Positions 1 through 7,949 of a DNA stretch of 10,667 bases are shown here, piece by piece; within the stretch, counting starts at the first letter, position 1, and each line of letters opens with the position of its first letter. A program made the translations under genes and the position numbers. The notes beneath the pieces were generated by a model, which was given only the letters and a program-made list of their open reading frames with translations, did no database searches and was not told the DNA's origin. The stretch comes from an uncultured Bacteroidales bacterium. Lineage in GTDB: Bacteria > Bacteroidota > Bacteroidia > Bacteroidales > Marinilabiliaceae. The DNA lies in contig CAKVCS010000027.1 of the NCBI GenBank assembly GCA_934725785.1, forward strand, positions 1-10,667, read 5' to 3'.

Positions 1-25
1 TCCGCCGGGCGCGGCCTTATATTAA

Positions 26-40
26 GCCTTCCGAGAAGGC
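26..40 (-). terminator. Weak hairpin downstream of lpxA, possible terminator
   Basis: Ten bases after the lpxA stop codon the minus strand reads GCCTTC-TCG-GAAGGC, a perfect 6-bp stem with a 3-base loop, followed by TTAATAT. The stem is short and the U-rich tract is poor, so it may only slow transcription. The left arm can also pair differently (GGCCTT at 13-18 with AAGGCC at 36-41). Bases 1-49 hold no other recognisable signal, and the next gene lies outside the window. Confidence 0.3.
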
Positions 41-49
41 CACGCCCCC

Positions 50-841
50 TTACCCTCGGATTATGCCTCGCTGCGATGCCTTGACGAAGTCCACAATCTC
101 GCGAACGACGTCGGTCTGCTCAAGCTCGGCCTGTATGCTCTCCAAGGCCTGCGTGGTGTTCATCTTACACATGTATATCCGCCTGTAGACCTCCTGCGCC
201 TCGGCTATCTGCCCCGCGGTGTACCCGTGACGCTTGAGGCCGACAATGTTGAGGCCCTCGAAAGACGCGGGCTCGCGGCCTATCATCGCGAAAGGCGGCA
301 CATCCTTGCCGAAGCGCGTCCCGCCCTGCACCATGACGTATCGGCCGATGCGCGTGAACTGGTGGCAGAGGGAGCCGCCGCCTACGACGGCGAAATCCGA
401 GCACTCGACCTCGCCTGCGAACTGGCACGCGTTGGATATGATTATATTGTTGCCGAAGACGCAGTCGTGGCCAATGTGGCAGTATGCCATAATGAGATTG
501 TTGTTGCCGACGACGGTCTTGTTTCTCGACGCCGTTCCGCGGTTAATCGTCGCGCACTCGCGGATTGAGTTGTTGTCTCCAATCTCGCACGTGGTCTCCT
601 CGCCCTTGAACTTGAGGTCTTGGGGTATTCCACCGACCACGGCGTTCTGCGCCACACGGTTGTTCTTGCCCATGCGCGTGCCCCAGCAAATGGTGGCACC
701 GTTAAGGATCTTGCAGCCGTCGCCAATGACGACGTTATCCTCAATGGTGGCGAACGGCCCAATCTCGACGTTGTGCCCTATCTGCGCGCCCGGGTCGACA
801 CTGGCGAGGGGGCTTATCTTGCAATCACTTGGAAAGCTCAT
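50..841 (-). CDS. lpxA: UDP-N-acetylglucosamine O-acyltransferase LpxA
   Basis: Cytoplasmic acyltransferase that starts lipid A synthesis by moving a 3-hydroxyacyl chain from acyl carrier protein to the 3-OH of UDP-GlcNAc. The 263 residues match the usual length (262 in E. coli). Residues about 10-190 are hexapeptide repeats of a left-handed beta-helix, followed by a helical C-terminal domain with the family motif around residues 196-206 (GLNIVGLKRHG). The sequence CHIGHDC places His122 and the catalytic base His125 at the E. coli positions; the GGIPQDLKFKGE signature is at 70-81 and His160 is present. The ATG at 841-839 directly precedes the first repeats. It is the last gene of the lpxD-lpxC-lpxA run, 79 bases after lpxC, with no clear promoter of its own, so it is probably co-transcribed. 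The acyl chain length cannot be read reliably from the sequence. Confidence 0.97.
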   Translation of the reverse strand: MSFPSDCKISPLASVDPGAQIGHNVEIGPFATIEDNVVIGDGCKILNGATICWGTRMGKNNRVAQNAVVGGIPQDLKFKGEETTCEIGDNNSIRECATINRGTASRNKTVVGNNNLIMAYCHIGHDCVFGNNIIISNACQFAGEVECSDFAVVGGGSLCHQFTRIGRYVMVQGGTRFGKDVPPFAMIGREPASFEGLNIVGLKRHGYTAGQIAEAQEVYRRIYMCKMNTTQALESIQAELEQTDVVREIVDFVKASQRGIIRG

Positions 842-920
842 AAAAAGGATGTGTCTGGATAATATTGTTTTATCTTAGTGTGATGCTACGCGACCATCGT
901 GCGCTTGGGCTCGTCCCCGC

Positions 921-1838
921 CTACTTGACAGGGAACTCAGCCATGAGCTGACGGGCAAACGCCGTGTTGGACCCATGGCCGGAACGCGTGGCGATGATGC
1001 GCCCCTTGATTGGGTAGCCGACGAGGGCGAGGTCGCCGACGAGGTCGAGCAGCTTGTGGCGCGCGGGCTCGTTGGCATATTTGAGGTCGCGGTCGTTGAG
1101 GACTCCACTGGGGTGGATGGTGACGTCGTCCCGCCCGAGTTTTTTCGCAAGCTCGGCCTTCTGCTCAGGTGTCATTTTGCCCTCTACGAAGACGATGGCG
1201 TTGTCGAGGTCGCCACCTTTGATAAGCCCCATGTTGAGGAGGGGGGCTATCTCGTGGAGGAACACGAACGTGCGGCAGTCATATATGTCTTTGTACTCGC
1301 TTTTGAGATCCTCAATCTGCGCCCACTGGTTGGCGAGGGCCTTGGTGCCATCGAAGGCTATGCAGACGGTAGCGGCGAAGTGGTCGTCGGGCAAGGCGAT
1401 AATGCGCAGGCCTTTCTCTTTCTCCTCGTAGACGGCCTTGTGGGTCACCTCGAGATACTTGCGCGGGGCGTCCTGCTCCTTGACCCCGAGACGGATTATG
1501 GCATCGGTGAAAGGCTTAGCGCTGCCGTCGAGTATTGGGACCTCAGGGCCGTCGAGCTCAATGAGGCAGTTGTCTACGCCAGCCGCCCTCAGCGCGCTCA
1601 TCAGGTGCTCTATGGTTGAGATGGTCTCTTTGTTGTCCCCCGTCAGGACGGTCCCCCTCTGCGTGAACGATACGCGCGTGGCTACGGCTTTGATTTCGGG
1701 TCGCCCGGGGATGTCGGTGCGCACGAACCGGAATCCGAAGTCGGCCGGCGCGGGGTTTATTGACAGGTGGACGTAAGCGCCGGTGTGGAGGCCCTTGCCC
1801 TCGAAAGATGCGCTTCCTGCCAGGGTTGTCTGATTCAT
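921..1838 (-). CDS. lpxC: UDP-3-O-acyl-GlcNAc deacetylase LpxC, single-domain (no fused FabZ)
   Basis: Zinc-dependent deacetylase that catalyses the committed step of lipid A synthesis, removing the N-acetyl group from UDP-3-O-acyl-GlcNAc in the cytoplasm. The expected active-site residues are present: Glu77-His78 in TIEHLMSAL (His78 a zinc ligand), Thr190 in CRTF, zinc ligands His261 and Asp265 with Lys262 in HKLLD, and the general acid/base region His288 in SGHGSN. The two alpha-beta halves run roughly 1-125 and 126-305. The protein is 305 residues, the length of the E. coli enzyme. That is unusual here: in Bacteroides and relatives LpxC continues into a FabZ 3-hydroxyacyl-ACP dehydratase domain (about 460 residues in all), whereas this gene stops with TAG right after the LpxC fold. 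The ATG at 1838-1836 gives the canonical N-terminus. It lies 60 bases after lpxD and 79 bases before lpxA. Confidence 0.98.
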   Translation of the reverse strand: MNQTTLAGSASFEGKGLHTGAYVHLSINPAPADFGFRFVRTDIPGRPEIKAVATRVSFTQRGTVLTGDNKETISTIEHLMSALRAAGVDNCLIELDGPEVPILDGSAKPFTDAIIRLGVKEQDAPRKYLEVTHKAVYEEKEKGLRIIALPDDHFAATVCIAFDGTKALANQWAQIEDLKSEYKDIYDCRTFVFLHEIAPLLNMGLIKGGDLDNAIVFVEGKMTPEQKAELAKKLGRDDVTIHPSGVLNDRDLKYANEPARHKLLDLVGDLALVGYPIKGRIIATRSGHGSNTAFARQLMAEFPVK

Positions 1839-1898
1839 ATAAAGCGTTTGGTGGGGAGGTAATGATATTGTTGGCGTCGAGTCTCGCGAGGAGTCTGC

Positions 1899-2927
<1,029 letters not shown>

Positions 2928-2978
2928 ATATGTGCTATTTTCCGCCCCCCTTCTGTTTCCGTTTGCAATGGGAGCCTC

Positions 2979-2986
2979 CAAAGTTA
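2979..2986 (-). promoter_or_regulatory. Candidate Bacteroidota-type promoter for lpxD-lpxC-lpxA (-7 box)
   Basis: The minus strand carries TAACTTTG, a perfect match to the Bacteroides -7 consensus TAnnTTTG, in the gap between the HD-domain gene and lpxD. About 20 bases upstream is a TTTT stretch that only partly matches the -33 element. Initiation would fall about 45 bases before the lpxD ATG. The promoter role is inferred from the motif alone. Confidence 0.45.
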
Positions 2987-3027
2987 AGCAATTATTCCTG
3001 ATATTTAAAAGGCGAGACTGCCGCACC

Positions 3028-4248
3028 TTATTGTTCCCAGCGCGGGTGGCAGAGGTAATACCGACGGTCGGCGTTGCCGAGCGTCTCGAGCCTCATCATA
3101 TCGCTGGCCTCGGAGACGTCCTTCACGCTGCCGTCTCGGAGGATTATATTGATCCGGTCCACACCTATATTGTATGTCTTGCTGCTGACCTGCCCCGTCC
3201 GCACCAGATATTGCGCGCCGGCGGCTGAGACCCCGAGCCTCTTGACCGCCATGTCCATCTCCGCATGCACGCGCTCTTCGGGGAAGGCCTCCCGGCTCAT
3301 CTCGACATGGAAGAGCCTGCGCTCCACCAGGCAGCGGGCAAGGTAGGCCAACAGGCGGTCAGACGATCTCGCCCAGCTCTTGAGAGCCACGTTGACGTCG
3401 TCGTCATCGATGTCGCAGAATAGCGGCAAGACGTCAGGGTCTGAGCGCAGCCTGACGGCGTCGACATCGTTGGAGAGGAAAAACATCAGCGGCTCCGAGG
3501 CCTCGACTCTGCCGCCCGAACGAATGACGCGCCTCGCCCTGCTCACGGCCATACGGAGCATCTCCTCGGCGGCGACGACCGTCTTGTGCAGATAGACCTG
3601 CCAATACATCAGCCTGCGCGCCACGAGGAAATCCTCTATCGTGTATATGCCTTTGGCCTCGATGCCGAGATGCCCGTCTTGCGTGACGTCGAGCATCTTG
3701 ATAATCCTGTCGGCCCCGACGGCGCCCTCGACCACCCCGCTGAAGAAACTGTCCCTCTTGAGATAGTCGAGACGGTCGGTATCCAACTGGCTGGAAATTA
3801 ATTCATGGAGAAAGGGGCGGCACTTGCCGGCGAAGACATTGATGCAGAGTCCGAGCTCGCCTCCCATCTCGCCATTGAGCCGCTCCATGATCAAGTCGGA
3901 CACGACCTCGTGGTCGGCGTTGACAATGAGATGCTCGAGGGCGTGTGAGAAGGGGCCGTGGCCCACATCGTGGAGCAGTATGGCGGCAAGCGCCGCCCTC
4001 TGCTCGCCTTGCAAGACGAGCACCCCCTTGGAGCACAGAGTGTCGAGCGCGAGCTGCATGAGGTGCATGGCTCCCGTGGCGTGCTGGAAGCGCGTATGCT
4101 GCGCCCCCGGGTATACGAGCGACGTCATGCCGAGCTGGCGTATGCGCCTGAGCCGCTGAACCCACGGGTGGGAGAGGAGCCTCAGCAGCAGGTCGTCGTC
4201 TATCGTGATGAAACCGTGGACGGGGTCGTTGATGATCTTCTGCTTCAT
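3028..4248 (-). CDS. HD-domain phosphohydrolase (SAMHD1/dGTPase-like)
   Basis: Predicted cytoplasmic metal-dependent phosphohydrolase of the HD superfamily, related to dNTP triphosphohydrolases; the substrate cannot be told from sequence. From the ATG at 4248-4246 the protein has 406 residues and opens with [11 protein letters not shown], typical of this subfamily. The metal-binding H...HD...D set is visible: His56 in HTRFQHATG, His93-Asp94 in [12 protein letters not shown], and Asp158 in [13 protein letters not shown]. These correspond to His167, His206-Asp207 and Asp311 of SAMHD1, so the site looks intact. The frame is open for 58 codons further upstream, but that stretch is Arg/Ser-rich and overlaps the end of the preceding gene, so it is not taken as the start. 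Only 10 bases separate it from the upstream 733-residue gene, implying co-transcription. An HD protein of this kind next to lpxD is a familiar Bacteroidales arrangement; a direct link to lipid A is not established. Confidence 0.92.
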   Translation of the reverse strand: MKQKIINDPVHGFITIDDDLLLRLLSHPWVQRLRRIRQLGMTSLVYPGAQHTRFQHATGAMHLMQLALDTLCSKGVLVLQGEQRAALAAILLHDVGHGPFSHALEHLIVNADHEVVSDLIMERLNGEMGGELGLCINVFAGKCRPFLHELISSQLDTDRLDYLKRDSFFSGVVEGAVGADRIIKMLDVTQDGHLGIEAKGIYTIEDFLVARRLMYWQVYLHKTVVAAEEMLRMAVSRARRVIRSGGRVEASEPLMFFLSNDVDAVRLRSDPDVLPLFCDIDDDDVNVALKSWARSSDRLLAYLARCLVERRLFHVEMSREAFPEERVHAEMDMAVKRLGVSAAGAQYLVRTGQVSSKTYNIGVDRINIILRDGSVKDVSEASDMMRLETLGNADRRYYLCHPRWEQ

Positions 4249-4258
4249 AGACGCGCCT

Positions 4259-6460
4259 CTATTCAATACCGCCGTCCTCGCATGCGCTCCTGACGCGATC
4301 AGCCAGTACGAGCCTGCTCGCGTCGGTGATGCCGTGCGCCTCGAGCATCTCCCTGTCGTCTTCCAAGACGGCCACGGCCGACTTGCAGCCCTCCTTGCGC
4401 GCCAGCTTGACAAGGATGTCATTGGCCTCGGTGAACTTCAGCCTGATGGTGGCGAGGAGGGCCTTGAGGCGGAGCGCGGCGGCTGAGTCATCATCGCCAA
4501 GCAGCGCCCCCATCCGCTCCTCGGCATCCGCGTCGCGGCCGAGCTGCATAAGGCATCGGACAATGCCCAGCGCCGAGTCGGCATCCGATGGCGCCTTGTC
4601 CGCCCTCTCAGTCCAGCATTTTAGCGCCGAGTCGTATTTGCGCATCGAAGTGTAGCACAAGGCCGCGATGGCGAGCATCTTTGCATCGGCCGTCCCGGCC
4701 TCACGCGCTCGCTCGACCGTATATGCGGCCGCGGAGAGCTTGCCGAGCCCGACATAGCACTCTGCCAGGATCCTCTTGGTCCAGGCGTCGGAGTCGTCTA
4801 TTATTTCTGCACGCCTGAGCTGCTCGGCGCCATCTTCGGTCCGCCCCACCTTGATGAGGGAGAAAGCGTATTTTCTCAATGAGTTGACATCTACCGTGCC
4901 ATCGGCCTCGTTCCTCTCGCAGAGGGTTGCGAAGACTTTAACGGCCTCGTCCCAGCACTCGTACTTGACGAGTGAGGACCCGAGATAGTCGAGCTTGGCC
5001 GCATCGGTGAACAGGTGAGACGCCAGCCCGCCATCCAACGCGCCGCAAAGGCTGCTGAAGGCCGGGGTGTAGCCAAAGTCGTCGGGGCGGAGCATCCAAG
5101 CCCTGTAGAGGTCTTTTACGAACCCGTCGGCGCTGACGAGGGCGGAAGCGCACCCCTCGCTGACGCGCTTGCCCACGAAGTTGCTCATATTGTCGGACTC
5201 ATCCGCGGAACTCGCGGCGTCGCACAGCTTATTGAACGTGGCCTCGTCCACTCCTCCGAAGCCAAGCATGATAGCGTATTTGTCCGAGTCTGGCAGGGAG
5301 TCCATCCCCTCAACGGCCCGGATGACCTTGTCAGGGTCGGCAAAGTGCTCGACAGCCTTTACTATGTCAGGATTGGCGGGGTCGAACGGTCGCAGCCAAT
5401 GCATGAACTCACCTCGGAAGAAGGGGAAAATCCTCATTCCTTTTGTCGAGGTGTAGCCTATGTCGACACCGATTTTCTTCCAATGCTCGATTTTTGCCAT
5501 CTTGTCGATGAAGCCCTTCCTTTTGAAGCCGAAGATCTCGTCGGCCTCCTCCTCGGAGATGGTGATAGACGAGTCGGTCTTGTTGACCTTGTTCACGAGG
5601 TCGCTTACCATGGCGTTGACCTCAGCGGCCATGTCCTCGTTGAAGAATCGCTCCACGGTGGGCAGGATTCGCGGCTTGGCAAAGAAGATGAAGATTGAGC
5701 GCAGGATGTCGGCGACCTCAGCGTCATTATCCACGAGATCGTCAAGCGACTCGAGCAGGACCCTGTCGGTCATCCACCTCTCGGGCCACGATATCATATC
5801 GGCCACAATGGCAACCGCTATGCGCCCTACGACCTTGGGCTCAAGCTCGCCGACGCGCAACGCCGAAATGAGCGAGAGCACCGTTGGGCGGCCATGCCTC
5901 GTCATAAGATTATGGCACAACGCGTCCACAGCGAACTCCCTGTCGATGACTGGCAGCCGGGTGTCGCCTATCAGATTAGAGACCAGCTCCTTGGCCTCAT
6001 GCTCGGCTATCTTCTGCGTGTCGAGGACATTGCACAGCGACTCTATGGAGCCGAGCCCGTCGGAGCCGAGAGTCGCGAGCTGCCTGTACTCCGAAATGAG
6101 CGAGGAGATGTCCGCCACTCTGGTGCAGGCGTCAGCGAGAGCCCTGACCCGCTTAGGCGTATTGGGATCCAAGGCGGCGAAGACGAGGCTGAGATTGTCG
6201 GCAAGGTCGTGCAGGTTCTCCCTCATGTGAGCGAACAAGGAGTCGAGCTCAGGGGGCTGGCATCCGTCCACCATGCTGGCGGTCATTATTTTACACTCGC
6301 TGCGCATGAACTGCACATTGGTGATTATGGGTGTGGTGTCCACCTTGATTGGTGCGGACTTGAGCATGTTGATGGCCTCGTCGTAGGCCTCGATCATGGA
6401 TCCCTTTAGAATGGCTTGGCGCATCTTGGCCTCAGGAGCCCACGGTTTAGTGTTATCCAT
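4259..6460 (-). CDS. Uncharacterised 733-residue protein with TPR-like C-terminal repeats
   Basis: I do not recognise a named family. The 733-residue protein has no signal peptide and no membrane segment, so it is probably cytoplasmic. Residues 1-300 are predicted mainly helical and acidic. Residues 310-360 form the most distinctive segment, with clustered aromatics (HWKKIG at 326-331, IFPFFRGEFMHWLRPF at 344-359). From about 480 to 695 there are helix-turn-helix units of roughly 34 residues with TPR-like spacing (for example DEAVKVFATL, a unit around 562-595, KYDSALKCW around 608-616), suggesting five or six tetratricopeptide-type repeats and hence a protein-binding role. It begins 27 bases after the RNase H gene and ends 10 bases before the HD-domain gene, so it sits in the middle of the operon. 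A scaffolding function is inferred from the repeats only; no catalytic motif is visible. Confidence 0.9.
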   Translation of the reverse strand: MDNTKPWAPEAKMRQAILKGSMIEAYDEAINMLKSAPIKVDTTPIITNVQFMRSECKIMTASMVDGCQPPELDSLFAHMRENLHDLADNLSLVFAALDPNTPKRVRALADACTRVADISSLISEYRQLATLGSDGLGSIESLCNVLDTQKIAEHEAKELVSNLIGDTRLPVIDREFAVDALCHNLMTRHGRPTVLSLISALRVGELEPKVVGRIAVAIVADMISWPERWMTDRVLLESLDDLVDNDAEVADILRSIFIFFAKPRILPTVERFFNEDMAAEVNAMVSDLVNKVNKTDSSITISEEEADEIFGFKRKGFIDKMAKIEHWKKIGVDIGYTSTKGMRIFPFFRGEFMHWLRPFDPANPDIVKAVEHFADPDKVIRAVEGMDSLPDSDKYAIMLGFGGVDEATFNKLCDAASSADESDNMSNFVGKRVSEGCASALVSADGFVKDLYRAWMLRPDDFGYTPAFSSLCGALDGGLASHLFTDAAKLDYLGSSLVKYECWDEAVKVFATLCERNEADGTVDVNSLRKYAFSLIKVGRTEDGAEQLRRAEIIDDSDAWTKRILAECYVGLGKLSAAAYTVERAREAGTADAKMLAIAALCYTSMRKYDSALKCWTERADKAPSDADSALGIVRCLMQLGRDADAEERMGALLGDDDSAAALRLKALLATIRLKFTEANDILVKLARKEGCKSAVAVLEDDREMLEAHGITDASRLVLADRVRSACEDGGIE

Positions 6461-6487
6461 AGGGTGTGTTTTTTTTCGTTATCAACC

Positions 6488-7111
6488 TTACTTCTTACGC
6501 CCGAAATCGGCAGGTATCTCGCCCCAGACGTCGGTCGGCCACTTGACAATCGGATTAGCGGCCCCGTTGACACGCAGCCACTCCTCGGCGCGCCTGACGA
6601 CATCGAGCAGCTCGGCCGTTCGGGGCGTCTGGATGAGCTTAGTCCGGCATTTGCCCTGACGGACCCAGCCTATGGCTATCATGGAGTCGGAGTATATGGT
6701 CACGTCGGGGTGGCCGGCGGACTTCAGCCTCGCCAACCCCTCCACAATGGCCAGGAACTCGCCTATGTTGTTGGTGCCGACCTCGTACTTGTGGTGGAAG
6801 AACACCTTATTGTCCCAAAGGGAGACTCCCCCATACTCCATCACCCCCGGGTTTCCGGCGCAGGCCGCATCGACGGCTATGGCCAACTCGAGAGGCTTGT
6901 CAGTGTCCGGCCTGGGCTCCGCCCTCCGGTGGGTGATAAAGGCGGGCAGTGGCGTAGGCTCGGTGGCGTAGGCGGCCTCGGCCTCCTCGCGCGTCTTGAA
7001 ACCTTTGTAGCGGGCTCCGTCGAAGCCATCAATCTGCGCCTTGGCCGAAGCCCAGTCCGCATAAATGCCGGGCGTGCGCCCTTTCCAGACCACGTAATGC
7101 TTGCCTGCCAT
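6488..7111 (-). CDS. Ribonuclease H with N-terminal viroplasmin domain
   Basis: Two-domain RNase HI-type enzyme expected to cut the RNA strand of RNA-DNA hybrids. Residues 3-48 match the caulimovirus viroplasmin fold (YVVWKGRTPGIYADW, then RYKGFKTREEAEAAY), which in cellular RNases H binds RNA-DNA hybrids. A short linker (about 50-72) leads to the RNase H fold (about 73-207). Its acidic catalytic residues are visible: Asp81 in AVDAACAGNPG, Glu118 in NNIGEFLAI, Asp142 in IYSDSMIAIG and the C-terminal Asp202 in IPADFGRK. The start is the ATG at 7111-7109, giving 207 residues; a TTG codon directly upstream is less likely. A perfect -7 promoter box lies about 30 bases upstream, so this appears to be the first gene of the long operon. 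The architecture is usual for Bacteroidota; the gene may be annotated rnhA, but I leave the symbol open. Confidence 0.93.
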   Translation of the reverse strand: MAGKHYVVWKGRTPGIYADWASAKAQIDGFDGARYKGFKTREEAEAAYATEPTPLPAFITHRRAEPRPDTDKPLELAIAVDAACAGNPGVMEYGGVSLWDNKVFFHHKYEVGTNNIGEFLAIVEGLARLKSAGHPDVTIYSDSMIAIGWVRQGKCRTKLIQTPRTAELLDVVRRAEEWLRVNGAANPIVKWPTDVWGEIPADFGRKK

Positions 7112-7138
7112 CAAATTGCGATATGACGTTATTTCTTA

Positions 7139-7146
7139 CAAAGATA
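7139..7146 (-). promoter_or_regulatory. Candidate Bacteroidota-type promoter for the RNase H-lpxA operon (-7 box)
   Basis: The minus strand reads TATCTTTG, a perfect TAnnTTTG -7 box. Initiation would lie about 20 bases before the RNase H ATG. The -33 position is G+C-rich and does not match TTTG; it is occupied by the hairpin proposed as the marC terminator. The role is inferred from the motif and position. Confidence 0.5.
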
Positions 7147-7151
7147 GCTCG

Positions 7152-7171
7152 AAAAGGCGGGCCGTCCCACC
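7152..7171 (-). terminator. Candidate terminator of the marC gene
   Basis: On the minus strand GGTGGG-ACGG-CCCGCC forms a 6-bp stem (one G-T wobble) with a 4-base loop, directly followed by TTTT. It lies about 60 bases after the marC stop and just ahead of the RNase H promoter, where a boundary between the two units would be expected. The stem can extend by a further A-T pair at the cost of the T tract. Confidence 0.45.
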
Positions 7172-7228
7172 TCTCCGAGCCATATTTCTCTGTCGGCGCC
7201 CGCAGGCGCTGGCATAAACGCCAAGCCG

Positions 7229-7810
7229 TCAGAACTTCTCGATTATGATGGCGAGGTTGCTCGTGAACATCTTGATAGCCATGGCAAGGAGTATGACGCT
7301 GAAGAACTTCTTCATTATGTATATGCCATTGCGGCCTATGAGGTCGTGAATGAAAGACGCGCACTTGAGGACGACAAATATGAACACGACGTTCAGCACG
7401 AGCGCGATGACGACATTGACAAACGAATACTCGGCCTGAAGAGAAAGGATGGTAGAGAAGGAGCCTGGGCCGGCCAGCAGCGGGAACGCCAGCGGCACGA
7501 TTGAGGCCGCCTTGGGACCGTCCTGCTTAAAGAAATCGGCGCCGAGGAGCATCTCAAGGCCTATGATGAAGAGCACGATGGCCCCCGCAAGGGCGAAAGA
7601 GTTGATGTCGACCCCATAGAGGGTAAGTACGGCCGGGCCGCCAAACATAAACACCAGCATGAACGCCAGCACCACCACCGATATCTGCAACGCGTCGACC
7701 TTGACACCGCGCTCCTTCATTGACAGCACAATGGGCAGAGAGCCGAGGATATCCATGACGGCCATAAGCACGAATGTGGCGGACAGCGTCTCGCGAAAAT
7801 TGAACTCCAT
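7229..7810 (-). CDS. MarC family integral membrane protein
   Basis: Inner-membrane protein of the MarC (UPF0056) family, whose transported substrate or role is unsettled; an early link to multiple antibiotic resistance in E. coli was not upheld. The protein has 193 residues, close to the family's length, with about six hydrophobic segments (approximately 8-28, 41-62, 69-90, 105-124, 131-151, 168-190). Two family signatures are seen: DILGSLP at 20-26 in the first membrane segment and PLAFPLLAGPG at 106-116. The ATG at 7810-7808 gives a complete first helix. It appears to be a single-gene unit with its own promoter upstream (7848-7855) and a hairpin downstream (7152-7171). Nothing in its neighbours points to a substrate. 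Confidence 0.95.
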   Translation of the reverse strand: MEFNFRETLSATFVLMAVMDILGSLPIVLSMKERGVKVDALQISVVVLAFMLVFMFGGPAVLTLYGVDINSFALAGAIVLFIIGLEMLLGADFFKQDGPKAASIVPLAFPLLAGPGSFSTILSLQAEYSFVNVVIALVLNVVFIFVVLKCASFIHDLIGRNGIYIMKKFFSVILLAMAIKMFTSNLAIIIEKF

Positions 7811-7847
7811 AATTGTCGTCTTTGTTGATAGTTGTTATTTGCTGATA

Positions 7848-7855
7848 CAAATATA
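7848..7855 (-). promoter_or_regulatory. Candidate Bacteroidota-type promoter of marC (-7 box)
   Basis: The minus strand carries TATATTTG, a perfect TAnnTTTG -7 box, in A+T-rich DNA that contrasts with the G+C-rich genes around it. The predicted start of transcription is about 30 bases before the marC ATG. The -33 position, 19-21 bases upstream, falls within the palindrome at 7869-7882 rather than on a TTTG. Confidence 0.55.
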
Positions 7856-7868
7856 AGTCGTTTTGTTA

Positions 7869-7882
7869 TATGTTATAACATA
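7869..7882. promoter_or_regulatory. 14-base perfect palindrome overlapping the marC -33 region, operator-like
   Basis: TATGTTATAACATA reads identically on both strands. It begins 13 bases upstream of the marC -7 box, so it covers the -33 position, which suits a binding site for a dimeric regulator. No regulator gene is visible nearby, and A+T-rich palindromes arise more easily by chance, so the operator role is an inference. Confidence 0.4.
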
Positions 7883-7899
7883 CAAGCATATAAAATAAG

Positions 7900-7927
7900 A
7901 AAGCACCCCGCCGGAGCGGGGTGCTTT
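7900..7927 (-). terminator. Strong intrinsic terminator of the DASS transporter gene
   Basis: A perfect 12-bp stem (AAAGCACCCCGC paired with GCGGGGTGCTTT) with a 4-base loop starts 22 bases after the transporter stop codon. On the minus strand it is followed by CTTATTTTATAT, a reasonable U-rich tract. No plus-strand gene ends here, so it serves the transporter gene and insulates marC. Confidence 0.88.
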
Positions 7928-7949
7928 GTGCATAAGGCTCACGCCGACA

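Noticed and set aside
842..920. Frameshifted FabZ remnant after lpxC
   Set aside because: All three minus-strand frames hit stops within the gap, and none shows the FabZ active-site region (HxxxxPG-like); the space is too short anyway.
2928..3026. 33-codon N-terminal extension of lpxD
   Set aside because: LpxD proteins start at the MEFTAQQIA segment; the extension shows no family resemblance and overlaps a promoter candidate.
4249..4422. 58-codon N-terminal extension of the HD-domain gene
   Set aside because: It runs over the end of the upstream gene in another frame, is Arg/Ser-rich, and family members begin near [11 protein letters not shown].
7192..7212. GCGCC-TGCG-GGCGC hairpin just after marC as its terminator
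   Set aside because: The stem is only 5 bp and is followed by CGACAG rather than a T tract; the hairpin at 7152-7171 with TTTT fits better.
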